From the NCBI GenBank assembly GCA_023853785.1, contig JAJIRX010000920.1:1-64000 (forward strand): DNA of 64,000 bases, given 5' to 3'. This DNA comes from Psilocybe azurescens (Eukaryota; Basidiomycota; Agaricomycetes; Agaricales; Agrocybaceae). Shown here one piece after another: positions 36,206 through 48,300 of the stretch (within the stretch, counting starts at the first letter, position 1; each line of letters begins with the position of its first letter). The notes beneath the pieces were generated by a model, which saw only the letters and a list, made by a program, of their open reading frames with translations, searched no databases and had not been told where the DNA came from. The position numbers were made by a program, and so were the translations under genes.

Positions 36206-36473
36206 GTCGAGCCGAATTGACGTTCGGCCGTTTCAACACACATTTTGCCTATGATTTTGGACGGTTTTATTATCCTTAATGATTTGTATGCCTATTTTTG
36301 ATGTGACCATATGTGGAGACATCTGCCTGACTTGGACTTAGGATTTGAACTTGTGCCGAGGAGTCGGAAGTTGTGCACAGACGGTGCTTGGAATGTACCC
36401 TATGTCACATTATATAACCTTTACCCTGTCGTTCTGGGGTTGGACATTTAATACACGACGGATATCCATCTCT

Positions 36474-38013
36474 CTAAAGTTGCTGTTGGTGTTCGTGGTG
36501 GTGGTTTGAGGCTTCGTTGGTATTCGGAATATCGAGATGCTGTCGGTCGAGATCGCGAACGATGGTCTGTTTGAAGGGAGTAAGGGTTAGTATGTCGATG
36601 AATTATATATTTCTTTCGTTCGGATGGGATCGGTAATGATAACACCCTGTCGTGCAGATGGACGGCCCGTATAGGGTACCGGGGAGTGAAGCGCTTACCT
36701 CTAGTGCATAGAGATGGGAGTCAAACGACTCGGGAGATAGCTGGCGCACTGATTCAGCGAGCTTGTATAGGTAGTCCTGTATATTTGGTAAGTAAAATGA
36801 AGTAAGGGTGTTGCGAAAATTCAGCGGATTGTTGGAAGAGAAGAGAGCTTTTGCGTGCCTTGTTCGGTCCTGATGGACCTACAGATTTCCAAATTCGATA
36901 GCCGAGAGCGTCTAGAGGCTCAGAGCCGACTGGAGAATGGTGGATATCCAGGTTAGTATGGTCTTGGTTATTTCGAGGATGAATTCATGTTTACTGAATG
37001 AAGGATTGTCGTTGCGACCCACGTAGCACTATGGTAAAAGCGTGTTCAGAGATGTACATCGATCAGAGTGATAGGCTTGAGACGCACATAAGCCTGGATT
37101 ATGCAGTGTTTATGCGAGTGTGAGATGTCTGTTTAGTACGATATGGTGAAGGATAATTAGAGCAGAGAACTGACATTGTGAATGATGACTTGCTCGGTGC
37201 CATTGGTATCGACGCCGTAGATGTTTAATGTCTCCATTGTATATCCATCCTATATGGGAGAGGGTTGGGTAAAGCCTATCCAAAAATTATGCGAAAGTCG
37301 TGGGAAATCATATACCTTTTCTCTATAATCTATGTTTCCGTGCAGTATCCATTGATTAGGTTACCTGGTATTGCCACGGTTCAGAAAGAAAATATTCCTT
37401 GCCTAGATATTCTCGAACTTCGGCTTCATAAACTGGATCGATGGTATATGCGATACCTAAATAAAGACGAGGTGAGTAGCAACATAGCAGATATGACCTT
37501 GAATTAACTAACCCCACACGATATCATCGTCAGGGAAAGCGTCCTGAGAAGGTGAATTGAGATCATTTCGTTTGGTCAGAGTTTGCTCTTTCTATATTTC
37601 CTTGCAGCATTTTAGCAAGCGGAGGACCTACAGATCCTGAGAATTTATCCCAATCTTCCTTATGGATTAGAGTTACGACTCTCCCTGGACTCTAGAATTG
37701 ATTTCATTAGCAGCTGATCCTGTTCAGTGTCCAAGTTAACGAAGGGAGAGAACCTCTGGAGTTCCCCGGTGGTCATGCGACTTCTGGGCGAAGCGGCGAA
37801 CGTATCCTTTTAAATATCCAGGTGCTGGGAGAGAAAATTTCAGTCATTTTTTATGCCATATGTCGGGTTTGGTGGATACTTTGCGCGATGGTATGCGGGG
37901 AGGCTAAATCGTAATTATTTTGAATTCGCTCTGTAAGGGGATGTAGTTGGATTTACCTTGAAAATGAGAGATCCATAGCCGAAGACTACAAACGGTAAGG
38001 GTGTCAAATCCAT
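36474..38013 (-). CDS. ChaC-type gamma-glutamylcyclotransferase
   Basis: Degrades glutathione to 5-oxoproline and Cys-Gly in the cytosol. ATG at 38013 begins MDLTPLPFVVFGYGSLIF, containing the family loop YGSL that binds the substrate. Later exons read PGYLKGYVRRFAQKSHDHRGTPE (about 37820-37755), SPGRVVTLIHKEDW (about 37680), WG and IAYTIDPVYEAEV, GYTMETLNIYGVD (about 37245), YVGRNDNPSF, then GSEPLDALGYRIW, VGPSGPNK, DYLYKLAESVRQL and a His-rich tail ending at 36474-36476. The Glu in the AEV/REYL region is the candidate catalytic acid. The G4 run at 37897-37900 lacks one base: CCT CCC CCG CAT would give the expected PPPHTIA. Exon edges are inferred from frame and GT/AG. Convergent with MAM3-like copy 2. 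Confidence 0.8.
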
Positions 38014-38503
38014 GTGGTGTATAGATAGTGTTGAAATGAGATAGATAAGAGAGCTTTATATGATCTAAGCGCCGATAAGCGTCTATAGCTACAGTGTGGT
38101 CCATTGGTGGACAAAACACTTCAGATTTAGATAAGATTCTAATATGTAGTAAATAGTTGACTTACTGCGAGGTATTTGCCCGATTTTACTTTCTAGTTGG
38201 ATTAGTTGTAAAATCAGTGTGGGACGTAACAATACAAAAGAAGAACTCAAAGTGAAAGAGTAGGGAATGGTATGGTGATTTGGATGGTGACTAATCTTGG
38301 ACTAATCGCGAGTCATGTATAGGCCAGAGCGGGGTTCGAAAAATGTGATCTTCCGTTTTTGGAATAACATATTCAAGTACCTCCACAACAACCTCGACAA
38401 AATTTATCCATATCTCTGTTCTGACAACAATTCTCGGCTGTTCCTTCACAGCCACATAAATATTCAAATACAACATAACGCCTTAAGGTTGTCCATCTAG
38501 CGT
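38014..38503. promoter_or_regulatory. Shared divergent promoter region
   Basis: A 490-bp gap between the divergent ChaC and TRM2-like genes. It must contain both transcription starts. No specific binding site is recognised. Confidence 0.45.
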
Positions 38504-40564
38504 ATGAGAGCGCTGGGATTATACAGGCGATTTTTGACAGTAACGCACCGCACGACTACCAGAGGAAGCGCATTCGGATTCGCGCGTCAAATGACCATGG
38601 CTGCAACGGTTCCGCACTCGCGACCATTATCTAACTCGGAGGTGGAAGGGCCTGCATTGAAGAAGCAGAGATTGGACGTGGAAGAGATGGAGGTTGAGGT
38701 CAAGAAAGCGGTTGAAAGCACGACGAAAGCGCCCGAAGAAATCGTCATCTCGTTAGAGTCTGCTCAACGCAACAGAGCTCCGAAGCATAAGAAGAAGAAA
38801 AGAAAGGAACCCCCTCTTCCTGAACCTTGCTCTCCGTCAGACGTCTTGTACCAGGAAATCAGGTCATTGTTGGGTGGTGATGTTGTCGACTCGGTCACAG
38901 AAGCCGGAGGCGCGTTTCAACCACCTTACGAGTACGGAGAAGAGATTGAGGTCAAGATTGAGACTATTGGCTCTGGAGGTGAGTTACCTACCTTTTTTGT
39001 TTGTTCTGATGTTGAGCTCACCTTCTTTTCAGGCACAGGGATTGCATTGGCGCCGCCTGAGAAAGGCCCGTGGGCGGTCGTCGTTCCATTTGCTTTGTCA
39101 GGGGAATCAGTCCGTGTTCGTATTGGCAAGACCGATCGAATGCATTCAATAGGTTTCCTTCTTGAGGTTCTTACACGGAATGCTGAATTGCGAGACGATT
39201 CTCTTGTGCAATGTAAATATTTTGGTTCTTGTGGAGGTTGTCAGTATCAGGTAAGGCCCAATTTGCGTGTGCTCATATTGATTGTGTGACCATTATGTTT
39301 ATTTCCTATTGAGATGGTGTCCGGAGAAAATCAACTGAGCCTCAAGCGAGACGTGATAGTAAAGGCATACAAAACTTATTCTCGTATGTGACTTTTCCCA
39401 TGTCGTAATGACTTTGATTAATAACTTCTAGGGCAGAACTGCAACCGACTGTTATCCCTCCAATTGAGCCTACTGTGGAATCTCCTCTGGTGTACGCCTA
39501 TCGAACCAAAATTACACCTCACTTCGAGCGGCCACCAAAGCACGCTAAGAAAGAGGATGTTACATCTGGCACACAGCCTCCGTGGCTGAAAATCGGCTTC
39601 AATCTTACGAACAGCAATTCCACGCTAGATATTGAAGTATGTCGCAATAAACCCGGTTGATCTCGTATACGCGTTAACTATGTTCCAGGAATGCCCCATT
39701 GCCACTCCAATATTGAACAATCAATACAAATCTGACCGTAAAGATATCATCCAGTACGTTTATCTTTACCTCCTGACAAATTTTACCCACTCATCGCGCA
39801 TTTCATTAGAAATATCTTTTCGTACAAAAAAGGCGTCTCGTTGATGTATCGCGATTCATTGGACACATCGTTCGATGCGTCGGAGATGATGACTCCTCCA
39901 ATTGACAAACTTTCGGACGCGTTTACTCGGCATGTCTGTGTTTCCGACCAAAAGGCTCCTCACGAGAGATGGTTGGCGACTATCTGTTTGAATACAACGC
40001 TGGTGGATTCTTCCAAAACAACAATTCGGTTCTCCCTCTCATGGTTGACTACGTCAGAGATCTAATTAATCCCGGGGAGGGCATGGAACATCCCACACAT
40101 CTTGTCGATACATACTGCGGAGCAGGACTGTTTGCCATCTCGCTGTCCTCGGCGTTTCAGAAGGTCGCTGGCATCGAACTCTCGCAAGTTCGATCGCGTG
40201 TGCCAAAGCAAACGCGAAGCTCAATTCTATTCCTGATGAAAAATCTCGTTCCTGTCTGGGGAAGCGTCCAACATCTTTGCAACTGTGGAAGATTTTCCTC
40301 CGGAACGGACGGCGATCGTTATTGATCCCCCCAGAAAGGGGGTGTGATGATTTATTCTTGAAGCAGCTTCTGGCGTTTAGATGTAATACTGTAGTCTATG
40401 TCAGCTGCAACGTGCATACGCAGGCCCGGGATGTGGGGATTATTGTTCGAGAGACTGCGAATGATGGAGAGGGGAGGCGGTATCGGTTGGAGAGTTTGAG
40501 AGGATTTGACTTGTTCCCTCAGACCGCGCACGTGGAATCTGTAGCGTTGCTTCGGCTATATTGA
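38504..40564 (+). CDS. TRM2: tRNA (uracil-5-)-methyltransferase, TRM2 type
   Basis: Makes 5-methyluridine at position 54 of the tRNA T-loop. The N terminus (MRALGLYRRFLTVTHR) is Arg-rich like a mitochondrial presequence; a second ATG (MAATVPHS, about 38594) would skip it, so dual targeting is possible. A Lys-rich stretch KHKKKKRKE follows. The TRAM-like part leads to CKYFGSCGGCQYQ, an iron-sulfur-type cysteine cluster. The SAM-binding motif is VDTYCGAGLFAISL (about 40108-40150). DPPRKG (about 40325) and the catalytic Cys in YVSCNVHTQARD (about 40400) follow. Four one-base homopolymer errors are visible: CC at 39958, AA at 40186 and TT at 40249 (each one short) and G5 at 40338-40342 (one extra). 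The acceptor near 39431 is also one base off. Confidence 0.87.
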
Positions 40565-41057
40565 TGTCATAGCTTTTTTTTTCTCTGCACATATTATTTC
40601 TGATAGCGTGTATATTCACGTTAGACCCTTCCTGTTTCATTTCCGGTAACTTTCTATCAGGTGAGCAAGTCAATGGAGTTTTCGGCCGTAATCGAAGTCG
40701 TGGCATCCAAAGGCCCAAAGCGCAGTCGAAACTGTCCTCCACCTGTGAGTTATAGGAACAGATTCTTGGTACATCATGATCATCGATAACTTTCTGTTGT
40801 TGGCCAAGCGCCGCCAAGCCCACAGAAGCCAAAATTGGCGCTTTGAGTAATAACAAGATAAGATAAGATCCGGGATTCTAACAAGTTTTTTTTTTTCAAT
40901 CTCATGTTGATCTATGGAGCCCTGAATCGCTATAAGTTTACCCCGGATGCCCATGATCCCCCAGCCCTAATTATGACTCGAATCACATATATATAACTTG
41001 ATTTTGAACTTGAACTACAACACCGTTATCACTTACCACAAAATACCCATACCCACC
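40565..41057. promoter_or_regulatory. BCAT upstream region
   Basis: A 493-bp gap between two plus-strand genes. ACATATATATAAC at about 40986-40998, some 60 bp before the BCAT ATG, is a possible TATA element. A T10 run lies at about 40887. No other site recognised. Confidence 0.4.
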
Positions 41058-42601
41058 ATGGCCATAGACCACACTCAAAAGATCAACGGCAACGGGGCTG
41101 CGCCCCATCATGCTGAGCTTGATGTAAGTTTTAGGCCATTTATATATGTTGGTATTGAATCTTGAACTTTTGACCATGTGTGCTAGGCTTCCAAGCTGGT
41201 CGTCACTTTGGCGAAAGAGTTGAAGCCAGTGCCTGATCCTGAGACGTTAATCTTTGGACAGACGCAGACGGATCATATGTTGGTCGTCAACTACGACCCT
41301 GTTGTGGGTTGGGAAACCCCAGAGATCAAGCCATACGGACCCTTGACGCTTGATCCTATGAGCTCCTGCTTCCATTATTGTCCTAATGTCTTCGAGGGAA
41401 TGAAGGTACGCGTCTTCGTTCTTGATCATTGCACGCGTCTCATTTTTTCGCATAGGCGTATATTGGACCCAATGGTGAAGCTCGTTTATTTAGACCTGAA
41501 AAGAACATGGCGCGTCTTGCACGTTCTGCCGAGCGTGTTGCCTTACCTGTCAGTTCCCTTCATCATTTTATTCGTAGTTGATACTGATTATCACTTTATT
41601 AAATGTATACCTTCGCAGACTTTTGATACCGAAGCCGTATTGACATTGATCAAAGAACTCATTAAGGTTGATGCTCGGTGGATTCCTACTATCCCTGGGT
41701 ACAGTTTGTATATCAGGCCGACCATCATCGGAACGCGGGCTGGTATGTTTTGTTCGCTTGTTTGATATCACCGCCTCACCTCACCTCACTTGTTGTGATT
41801 GGAATGAATGGAATGAATAGCTCTCGGGGTAGCAGCATCCGACAGCGCGTGCCTGTACATTCTTTTGAGGCCCTGCGGGACCGTATTTCCGTGGAATGGC
41901 GAAAGGGATTCCATTACTTGCCGTCGGCGAAAGCGTCCGATCATGGCCTGGAGGAACAGGCGGCCACAAATTAGGCTTGAACTACGCACCGGGATTCCTC
42001 CCCAGAGAATCGCCGCGAAACAGGGATACGAGCAGATTCTCTGGCTGTTGGGCGACGATGAGAAGATTACGGAGGTCGGAGCTATGAACTTCTTCGTAGC
42101 GGTACAGAGAGAAGATGGAGGTACGTTGTCGTTCGACTTGTCCCTGTCCCCCGATCTTTCGTTGTTCAAGTTTTTTCTGTGTGTGCTGGATTCTGACGTT
42201 TTGTTCCCATAGATGTCGATCTGATCACGCCAGCTCTTGATGGCACGATTTTGCCAGGCATCACGCGTGAATCGACCCTCGCCCTTGCAGATGCGCACAC
42301 ATCATCCAAAATCACCCTTCCCGGGGTGCTGCCCACGCAGAAGATTCATACTCACGAACGCGCGATCACAATGGAAGAGCTGGCAAAACAGGCAGATGCA
42401 GGCAAGGTACTGGAGTGCTTTGGAGTGGGGACCGCGGTGCTGGTCGCTCCTGTGTCCCGCATTGGATGGAAGGGGAGAGACCTGGTTCTGCCAGCGCATG
42501 AGGGTGGCCTTGGTCCGATTGGGAAAGGGTTGGAGCAGACGATCCTGGCAATTCAGACGGGCAGAAAGGAGTTTGAGGGATGGAGCGTTCCGTGTCTTTG
42601 A
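41058..42601 (+). CDS. Branched-chain amino acid aminotransferase
   Basis: PLP enzyme converting Leu, Ile and Val to their keto acids and back, in mitochondria or cytosol. ATG at 41058 sits in CACCATGG. Exons read [68 protein letters not shown], then [15 protein letters not shown]. The PLP-binding Lys lies in [12 protein letters not shown] (about 41965-41990). [25 protein letters not shown] and [14 protein letters not shown] follow. No clear targeting presequence is visible. Two balancing one-base errors occur: GGG at 41877-41879 (one extra) and C4 at 42000-42003 (one short). Correcting both gives an uninterrupted, well-conserved protein. Stop is TGA at 42599-42601. Confidence 0.92.
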
Positions 42602-43478
42602 ATTGAAGGGTTAGGGTCATGGACCTCGTTGTAGGCGCGTGTATGCTTTTCTTCTTTTTGTTTGCTGTGATGTAAGGGGAAATTTTAATCAAAACTTTTC
42701 TGGATTCTGGATCTGTTTTGAGGTATCTGTGCGCGCATCGGTTTTAATTATGGGGTATATACCATCGATAACATGAGCGAAAAGGCCGTCATATGATATA
42801 TCGATGGCCAAGAAGTTTCTTTTTGTGTGAATAGGACTTTGAATTCTTGCTTTTATCTCCGGAGATCTTTCGAGGTGACTGACTTAACCTAATCCAACAC
42901 TGCTTTAGAGTTGCAAACCTGTGTCTATATGTGTCTAGTGCCAACATTCTCATCATCTAGTCTAGTGTCTGAAAGCTAAAAGAAAATCCCGGTGCACTGT
43001 ACACTGCATCAACTCTCCTAGGAGTATCTGTTGCACTAGTATTTGTTGCTGCTGTGTAAAAATACTGTGATCTACACAAGGCTCGGAATGTAGTTGGCCT
43101 TTCTCCATTTTCCATCTCTGGGGGTTGCTTCTAAGTTCCTCGTCGCTGTTCTGTACTCGCCGAATTACTCCGAAAAAACACACAGTGACTCGGTTGAATT
43201 AATTCAAGTCGTGGTCACTCCTGCCACCGGTCAGTCATAAACGTTAAACTATCGTACCCTTTACCCTGTAAAAGCCACTCGGTCTAAGTGTGTGTTACCC
43301 TCTTTTCTCCCCTTAAAGGCCGTTGAGCTGCACGGCGACTTTATAACACCCCTGCATTTTGGATACTTCGCCAAATTTTGACTCGCCTTCCTTCCTTCTT
43401 CCTTGTCTTCCTGCTTTTGCGAGTCTACTAAATACCTCTGCTGGGAAGTTGGAACCGGAACATCACACCTAACCGACA
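42602..43478. other. Intergenic
   Basis: 877 bp between two plus-strand genes. No coding signal on either strand and no repeat; promoter of the next gene presumably lies near 43260-43478. Confidence 0.5.
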
Positions 43479-44314
43479 ATGCCCAATCTACTTGCTCGTC
43501 ATGAATTAGAGCGCCGTCTGCTCAACTGGACGGGATCGTCCTACGTCCCTCGATATCCATTCTTTGAAGGGCCCGCTACCGGCAGTCTGAGTGCTAGTGG
43601 CAGCAGCAGCATCGGCAGTCTTGTCTCTAGGAACTCCCAGGACCTCAATAGGTGGTTCAATGATATCGAACTGGCGGCGCATGATTGCGACGTCCCGCTA
43701 GAGCAGCATCCAGATGTGGCGATTTATTTCTTGAGGGGCGATCTTAGGGAGGTGATGTGTGAGAGGCGGGATGTGTATTTGAGGCAGACGAAAAGGTGTT
43801 TTGGACATGGGAGGATTTTAAAGAAGATCTGAGGAGAATTGTCGGTGAGTGTTTGTTGTATTCGTTTTGTGGGTTTGTGTTGGCGGCGGCGGCGGCGGAA
43901 CAGCGTGTCTTTCTTTTGTTCCTTCATTTTTTGTGCTGTAAGCGAGATAGATCTGCTGATAACTGGATCCTTCATTATGATGCTTTGGTTGCGTCACCTT
44001 GTCATCGAATAGATGAAGCAGCGAGAAGTGAGTTTCCTTTTCTAGCTTCGCAATTTCTCGATAGCCTCCACGCACTGGTTTGTGTTTACTTACGCTTATA
44101 TTTTCGTCGTGTACAAGTTGTTACCTCGCCGCAAATGTCCAGCCTGGCAAGCGACGCGATTGAGCAATTGCGAAGAGCGCATCCGTACATCGCGGTTTCG
44201 GTGAAGTTGGGGCTTATTATTGGGGGAACGGCCGTCCTTCTTCCGGCGCTTGGAGTCATGACTTGGAGTAGGCTTCAGACGAGGCAGCATGCAGCTGTAC
44301 AATCCCCGCAATGA
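43479..44314 (+). CDS. Small protein with one C-terminal membrane segment, unknown function
   Basis: Exon 1 starts MPNLLARHELERRLLNW, has a Ser/Gly-rich part (SLSASGSSSIGSL), then LNRWFNDIELAAHDCDV, then FWTWEDFKEDLRRIV. A tiny exon (about 44012-44026, DEAAR) follows, then a last exon with LASDAIEQLRRAHPYI and one membrane helix (LGLIIGGTAVLLPALGVMTW), ending at TGA 44312-44314. I do not recognise a family. The GG at 43795-43796 appears one base short: adding a G joins RQTKR to VFWTWEDF. A tail-anchored-like topology is inferred from the single hydrophobic stretch near the C terminus. Confidence 0.6.
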
Positions 44315-44558
44315 TTTGAGTTTGGGACTAGTGTATTTGGCATAGGATCCTAAGTATGGATCAGGGGTCGATTTTCAGTATTTCTAGCGTAATGATTGCT
44401 TACTCTCGTGTTTCAGTATTGTACTTGTAATAAGACTAGGTAATGTGAAAACATGCAAATTAGTTCTGTAGTAGATAGTGTTTTGGCCGTGTTTTTAAAC
44501 CCACCTTTATTGTCTTGTCCGTTGTTCTTTCGAATCCAGACATCTTTTGGTCATCATT

Positions 44559-45090
44559 CAGGAATGTTCAGCAAGATTATGCCACCAAGAAAGAAGTCGG
44601 TGGCTGTCAAGAGGAAGAATGACAAGCATGATAAAGGAGCCTATGATTCGCTGGTGCGTAGCATCCAAGTGATAGGGCAGTACTATACATAAGATTGATC
44701 GTTCATTTGGGCCCAGAATTTGCCCAGAATCCCCCAGGGTTCGACATAGGAAATTCAGTCGGACACTCTGAAATCTTTGGTATCCTACTATAATTTGCCT
44801 AGAAGACCCATTCGATTCGTCGCGAACGCGAAGGTGGAGTTGTCAGCTGGAGGCTTAGTTGCCAGAACCACCCTCATTCGGCATCTGACCAATTTAGTTG
44901 CATTTGCTAATAAAAAATAAAGGTACATCCTACCACAACCTACCTCCACGAACATATATCCTGTGTTTTCTGTTCTTCATAGATTTGTCGAGTGGAAAAG
45001 GAGGAAAGAAAGGGGTTGCTGTTTCGGGTCCAATTTTCAATCCAAATAAACAAGCTAAAATAGGACTCGCGTCCGACGTTGTGTAACCGG
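44559..45090 (+). other. Possible small gene or gene relic, Lys-rich
   Basis: Two short plus-strand pieces, MPPRKKSVAVKRKNDKHDK (about 44578-44640) and SGKGGKKGVAVSGPIFN followed by NKQAKIGLASD (about 44985-45085), could be exons of a small basic protein. No reliable donor or acceptor links them, and I recognise no family. It may also be 5' leader sequence of the dynein gene downstream. Confidence 0.25.
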
Positions 45091-45370
45091 CTTTCAACAA
45101 CGAGCCAGAATCCACGACTCAGCCAGCACCAAGGCCTCGTTTCTGCGGACGAACATTTGGATATAATACTCAGTATGTATGCCACACTTTCACATTGTCT
45201 CAAGCATGGCATCTGACGGTAGCATTTTCCAGCATTATTTTACGACTTACAGGAAGACTCCTCGACGACGGTCGCTTACTGCGCCTTTCAGACTCTGGAG
45301 GACGTTAAAATCTACACCGAGCTCAACTGAATCGGTGGTAGAATCCATATCTACGCGCGTTTCTACCGAT

Positions 45371-48300
45371 ATGGAGCCCCCACAGGCTTCGACGAATGGC
45401 TCGTCGAATCATCATGACCCCTCACCTCCCACGGAGCCAACCTCCTCTTTCGAACCAGAAATCTTCCGACGGTATTTGGAGAGTCTTCTGCCACCAGTGA
45501 TCGGTGCCAAACAATCGGATCTAGAGTCGTTATTCGATGACGAGTTCGACGAACGCGTCAGTCGCTTCGCTTCGGATACAGGTGGTGTAATATATGTCGT
45601 ACAAGTAAAAGAGGAAAGCGAAGGTGTGTCTCAATCTTCTCGTGATGCTCCAGCACCCTAAAATGTCGGTGTAGACGGCTCAAATTCAACGTTTACATAT
45701 CATCTTACCCCTCATCTCATGTACCATCCTTCACACGTAACGACACTTGCTCTCATTAAACGCGGCACGACACTCGACCCACTAACGCCCCTGGCGACAC
45801 AACTTCACTTTCTGAATCTCTTTGGAGGAGATGAAACACCATATGAGAGCTTACACGCTGTGGTGAGCTGTGGTGTCAAGCCATGGTTCGATGCTTTCGT
45901 CGGCGCGAGAGGGACGGGTAAAGATGGAGACACCAAAATGGGTGAGTGGCCACCGACTTTCCACAGTTAGAAGATATATTGATATCAATTAGGTATCCCT
46001 ATGACGAAGAAAAAGTTCGCAGAACTTGAGTTGTCACTACTACACCTCCAGCAAAATGTCGAAATTCCTGAGACACACCTAATCATACATCCTATCATCC
46101 AGCGGGCCGTAGAACAGGTGACCTTATTCTTCACTTGCTAGATGAAAGAACGCGACGTACAGTCGTCTACCGTACCATCCCCCTCGTTTGTATCACAATG
46201 CTAACGTCGTTTTGTTCTTTAGGCTCATGCGGCCGGTTCACGACCAAACATATCCAACATCCCAGCTAAACTACTCAACGACAGTTCCTTCCTCAACATG
46301 CTACACGGCCATGTTAATGCATGGATCAAGTCCATCCAGTCTGTCACCAAACTCACCCGCGACGTCGCTTCGGGGACCGCATCCCAGGAGATCAACTTTT
46401 GGCTGAGTCTGGAGAGAGCGTTGGAGGCCATCGAAACGCAGCTGCGGAGCGACGAGGTCAACATGGTCATGGATTGTCTACGGAATGCAAAGCGCTTTCA
46501 CGCTACGGTCAGCTTCATCGCCGATACTGGTTTGAAAGACGCGACGGATCTTGGTGAGTCCGTCCATTTGTTCCAATAACACAGCACGTTCGATAAGCTA
46601 ACGTCTCGGCAGTCCACAAATACAATCAGCTCATGAAAGACTTCCCTCTAAACGAGCTTCTATCCGCGACTGACCTCGACAAGGTGCAGGAATCCCTCGT
46701 GCTCATCTTCGGCCACATCAACCGCAAGCTCCGGTTGTCCCCCTATCCCATCCGGCGTGCGCTCCCGCTCGTCGAAGCCATCTCGCGTGACTTCAATGAC
46801 CAACTGCTCCGCATTCTGACGTCGCAGCGGCTGCCGTACACGCCGTACGACACCTTCGAGCGGCTGCTCTCGCAGACGACGAACATCTTCCGCACGTGGG
46901 ACGACCAGATCAAGGAGTTCACGAACGTCGCGCGTGAGGTGACGAGGAAGAGGAATGAAAGGTTTATTCCGATTAAGGTCATCCCGGCGCATGCGAAGCT
47001 GCAGGAACGAGCGCGGTATTTGAGGGACTGGAGGAAGCAGCACGAACAGCTGGCGGTGATGACGGGTCCGACGAAGGGCCTTGGGGGCGTGGGTATGGAA
47101 GTGGGTGGTATGGACATGGAGGAGGAGGTTAAGGAGGCGTATGAGGTGGTGAAGCGGATCGATGTTCTTGACGTCAGTGTTGGTGCGTATCTTTTCGAAT
47201 TTGAATTTGGACCTTTGGGCTGTTGGCTGATGATTAACTTTTGTTTTGTATGTTTGTAGAGGGGACGGAGATCTGGGTTGCAGCCGAGAACGCATATAAT
47301 GAACGTGTGTCGCGGGTTGAGAATCAGATCATTGCGCGACTGCGTGACAGACTTGGGACGGCCAGGAATGCTAATGAGATGTTCCGTGTTTTCTCAAAGT
47401 TCAACGCCCTCTTTGTGCGAGCAAAGGTATGTACGACAGTACTCAGTACATGTGCCTGTGCTAATTAGTGTTTTGTAGATTCGTGGTGCTATCCAAGAGT
47501 ATCAGACACAACTTATCGACTCTGTAAAGGAGGACATCAAACACCTTCACGAAAAGGTGCGATATAGTATATCAATATATATTTCTGGACGACCTTTTAA
47601 CGTATCTTCCACCAGTTCAAAACCCAATATCGCTTTTCGGAAGCGTACCATATGTCGCAGATGCGGGATCTCCCACCTATCGCAGGAGCCATCATCTGGG
47701 CTCGACAAATCGAACGACAACTGCAGACATACATGAAGCGCGTCGAAGACGTTCTAGGCAAAGGCTGGGAGCACTACGCCGAGGGCCAAAAGCTACAATC
47801 CGAAAGCACGGCCTTCCGCAAAAAGCTGGACACGCGGCCCGTGTTCGATGCATGGATGCAAGACATCAACCGGCGGAACATGGGCGTCGACGGGCGGCTG
47901 TTCGAAATCGTGCGCCTCCGCGGGGGCGGTTTCCAGCTCGCGGTGAACTTTGACCCGCAGATTATCACCTTGTTTAAGGAGGTTAGGAATTTGCTGTGGT
48001 TGAATTTCCAGGTGCCGCATACGATCTCGAATATGGCGAAGGATGCGAAGAGGGTGTATCCGCATGCGGTGAGTCTGATGGAGACGGTGCGGACGTATGG
48101 GCAGACATTGGATTTGGTGGAGAGCAATAAGGGCATTGAGTGGTTGGTTGCGGAGTATAGGAATGAGTCGCAGAGGATGATCAGCAAGGGTGGGTTATTA
48201 AACCTTTTTATGGTCGATTTTATTGACTGAGAGGGAATGTATAGGCATGAACATTCGATGGGACTACTTTGTTAATCAATATGATACGTCAAGATATGTG

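Noticed and set aside
46660..47295. Long minus-strand Arg-rich frame
   Set aside because: Antisense shadow of dynein stem exons.
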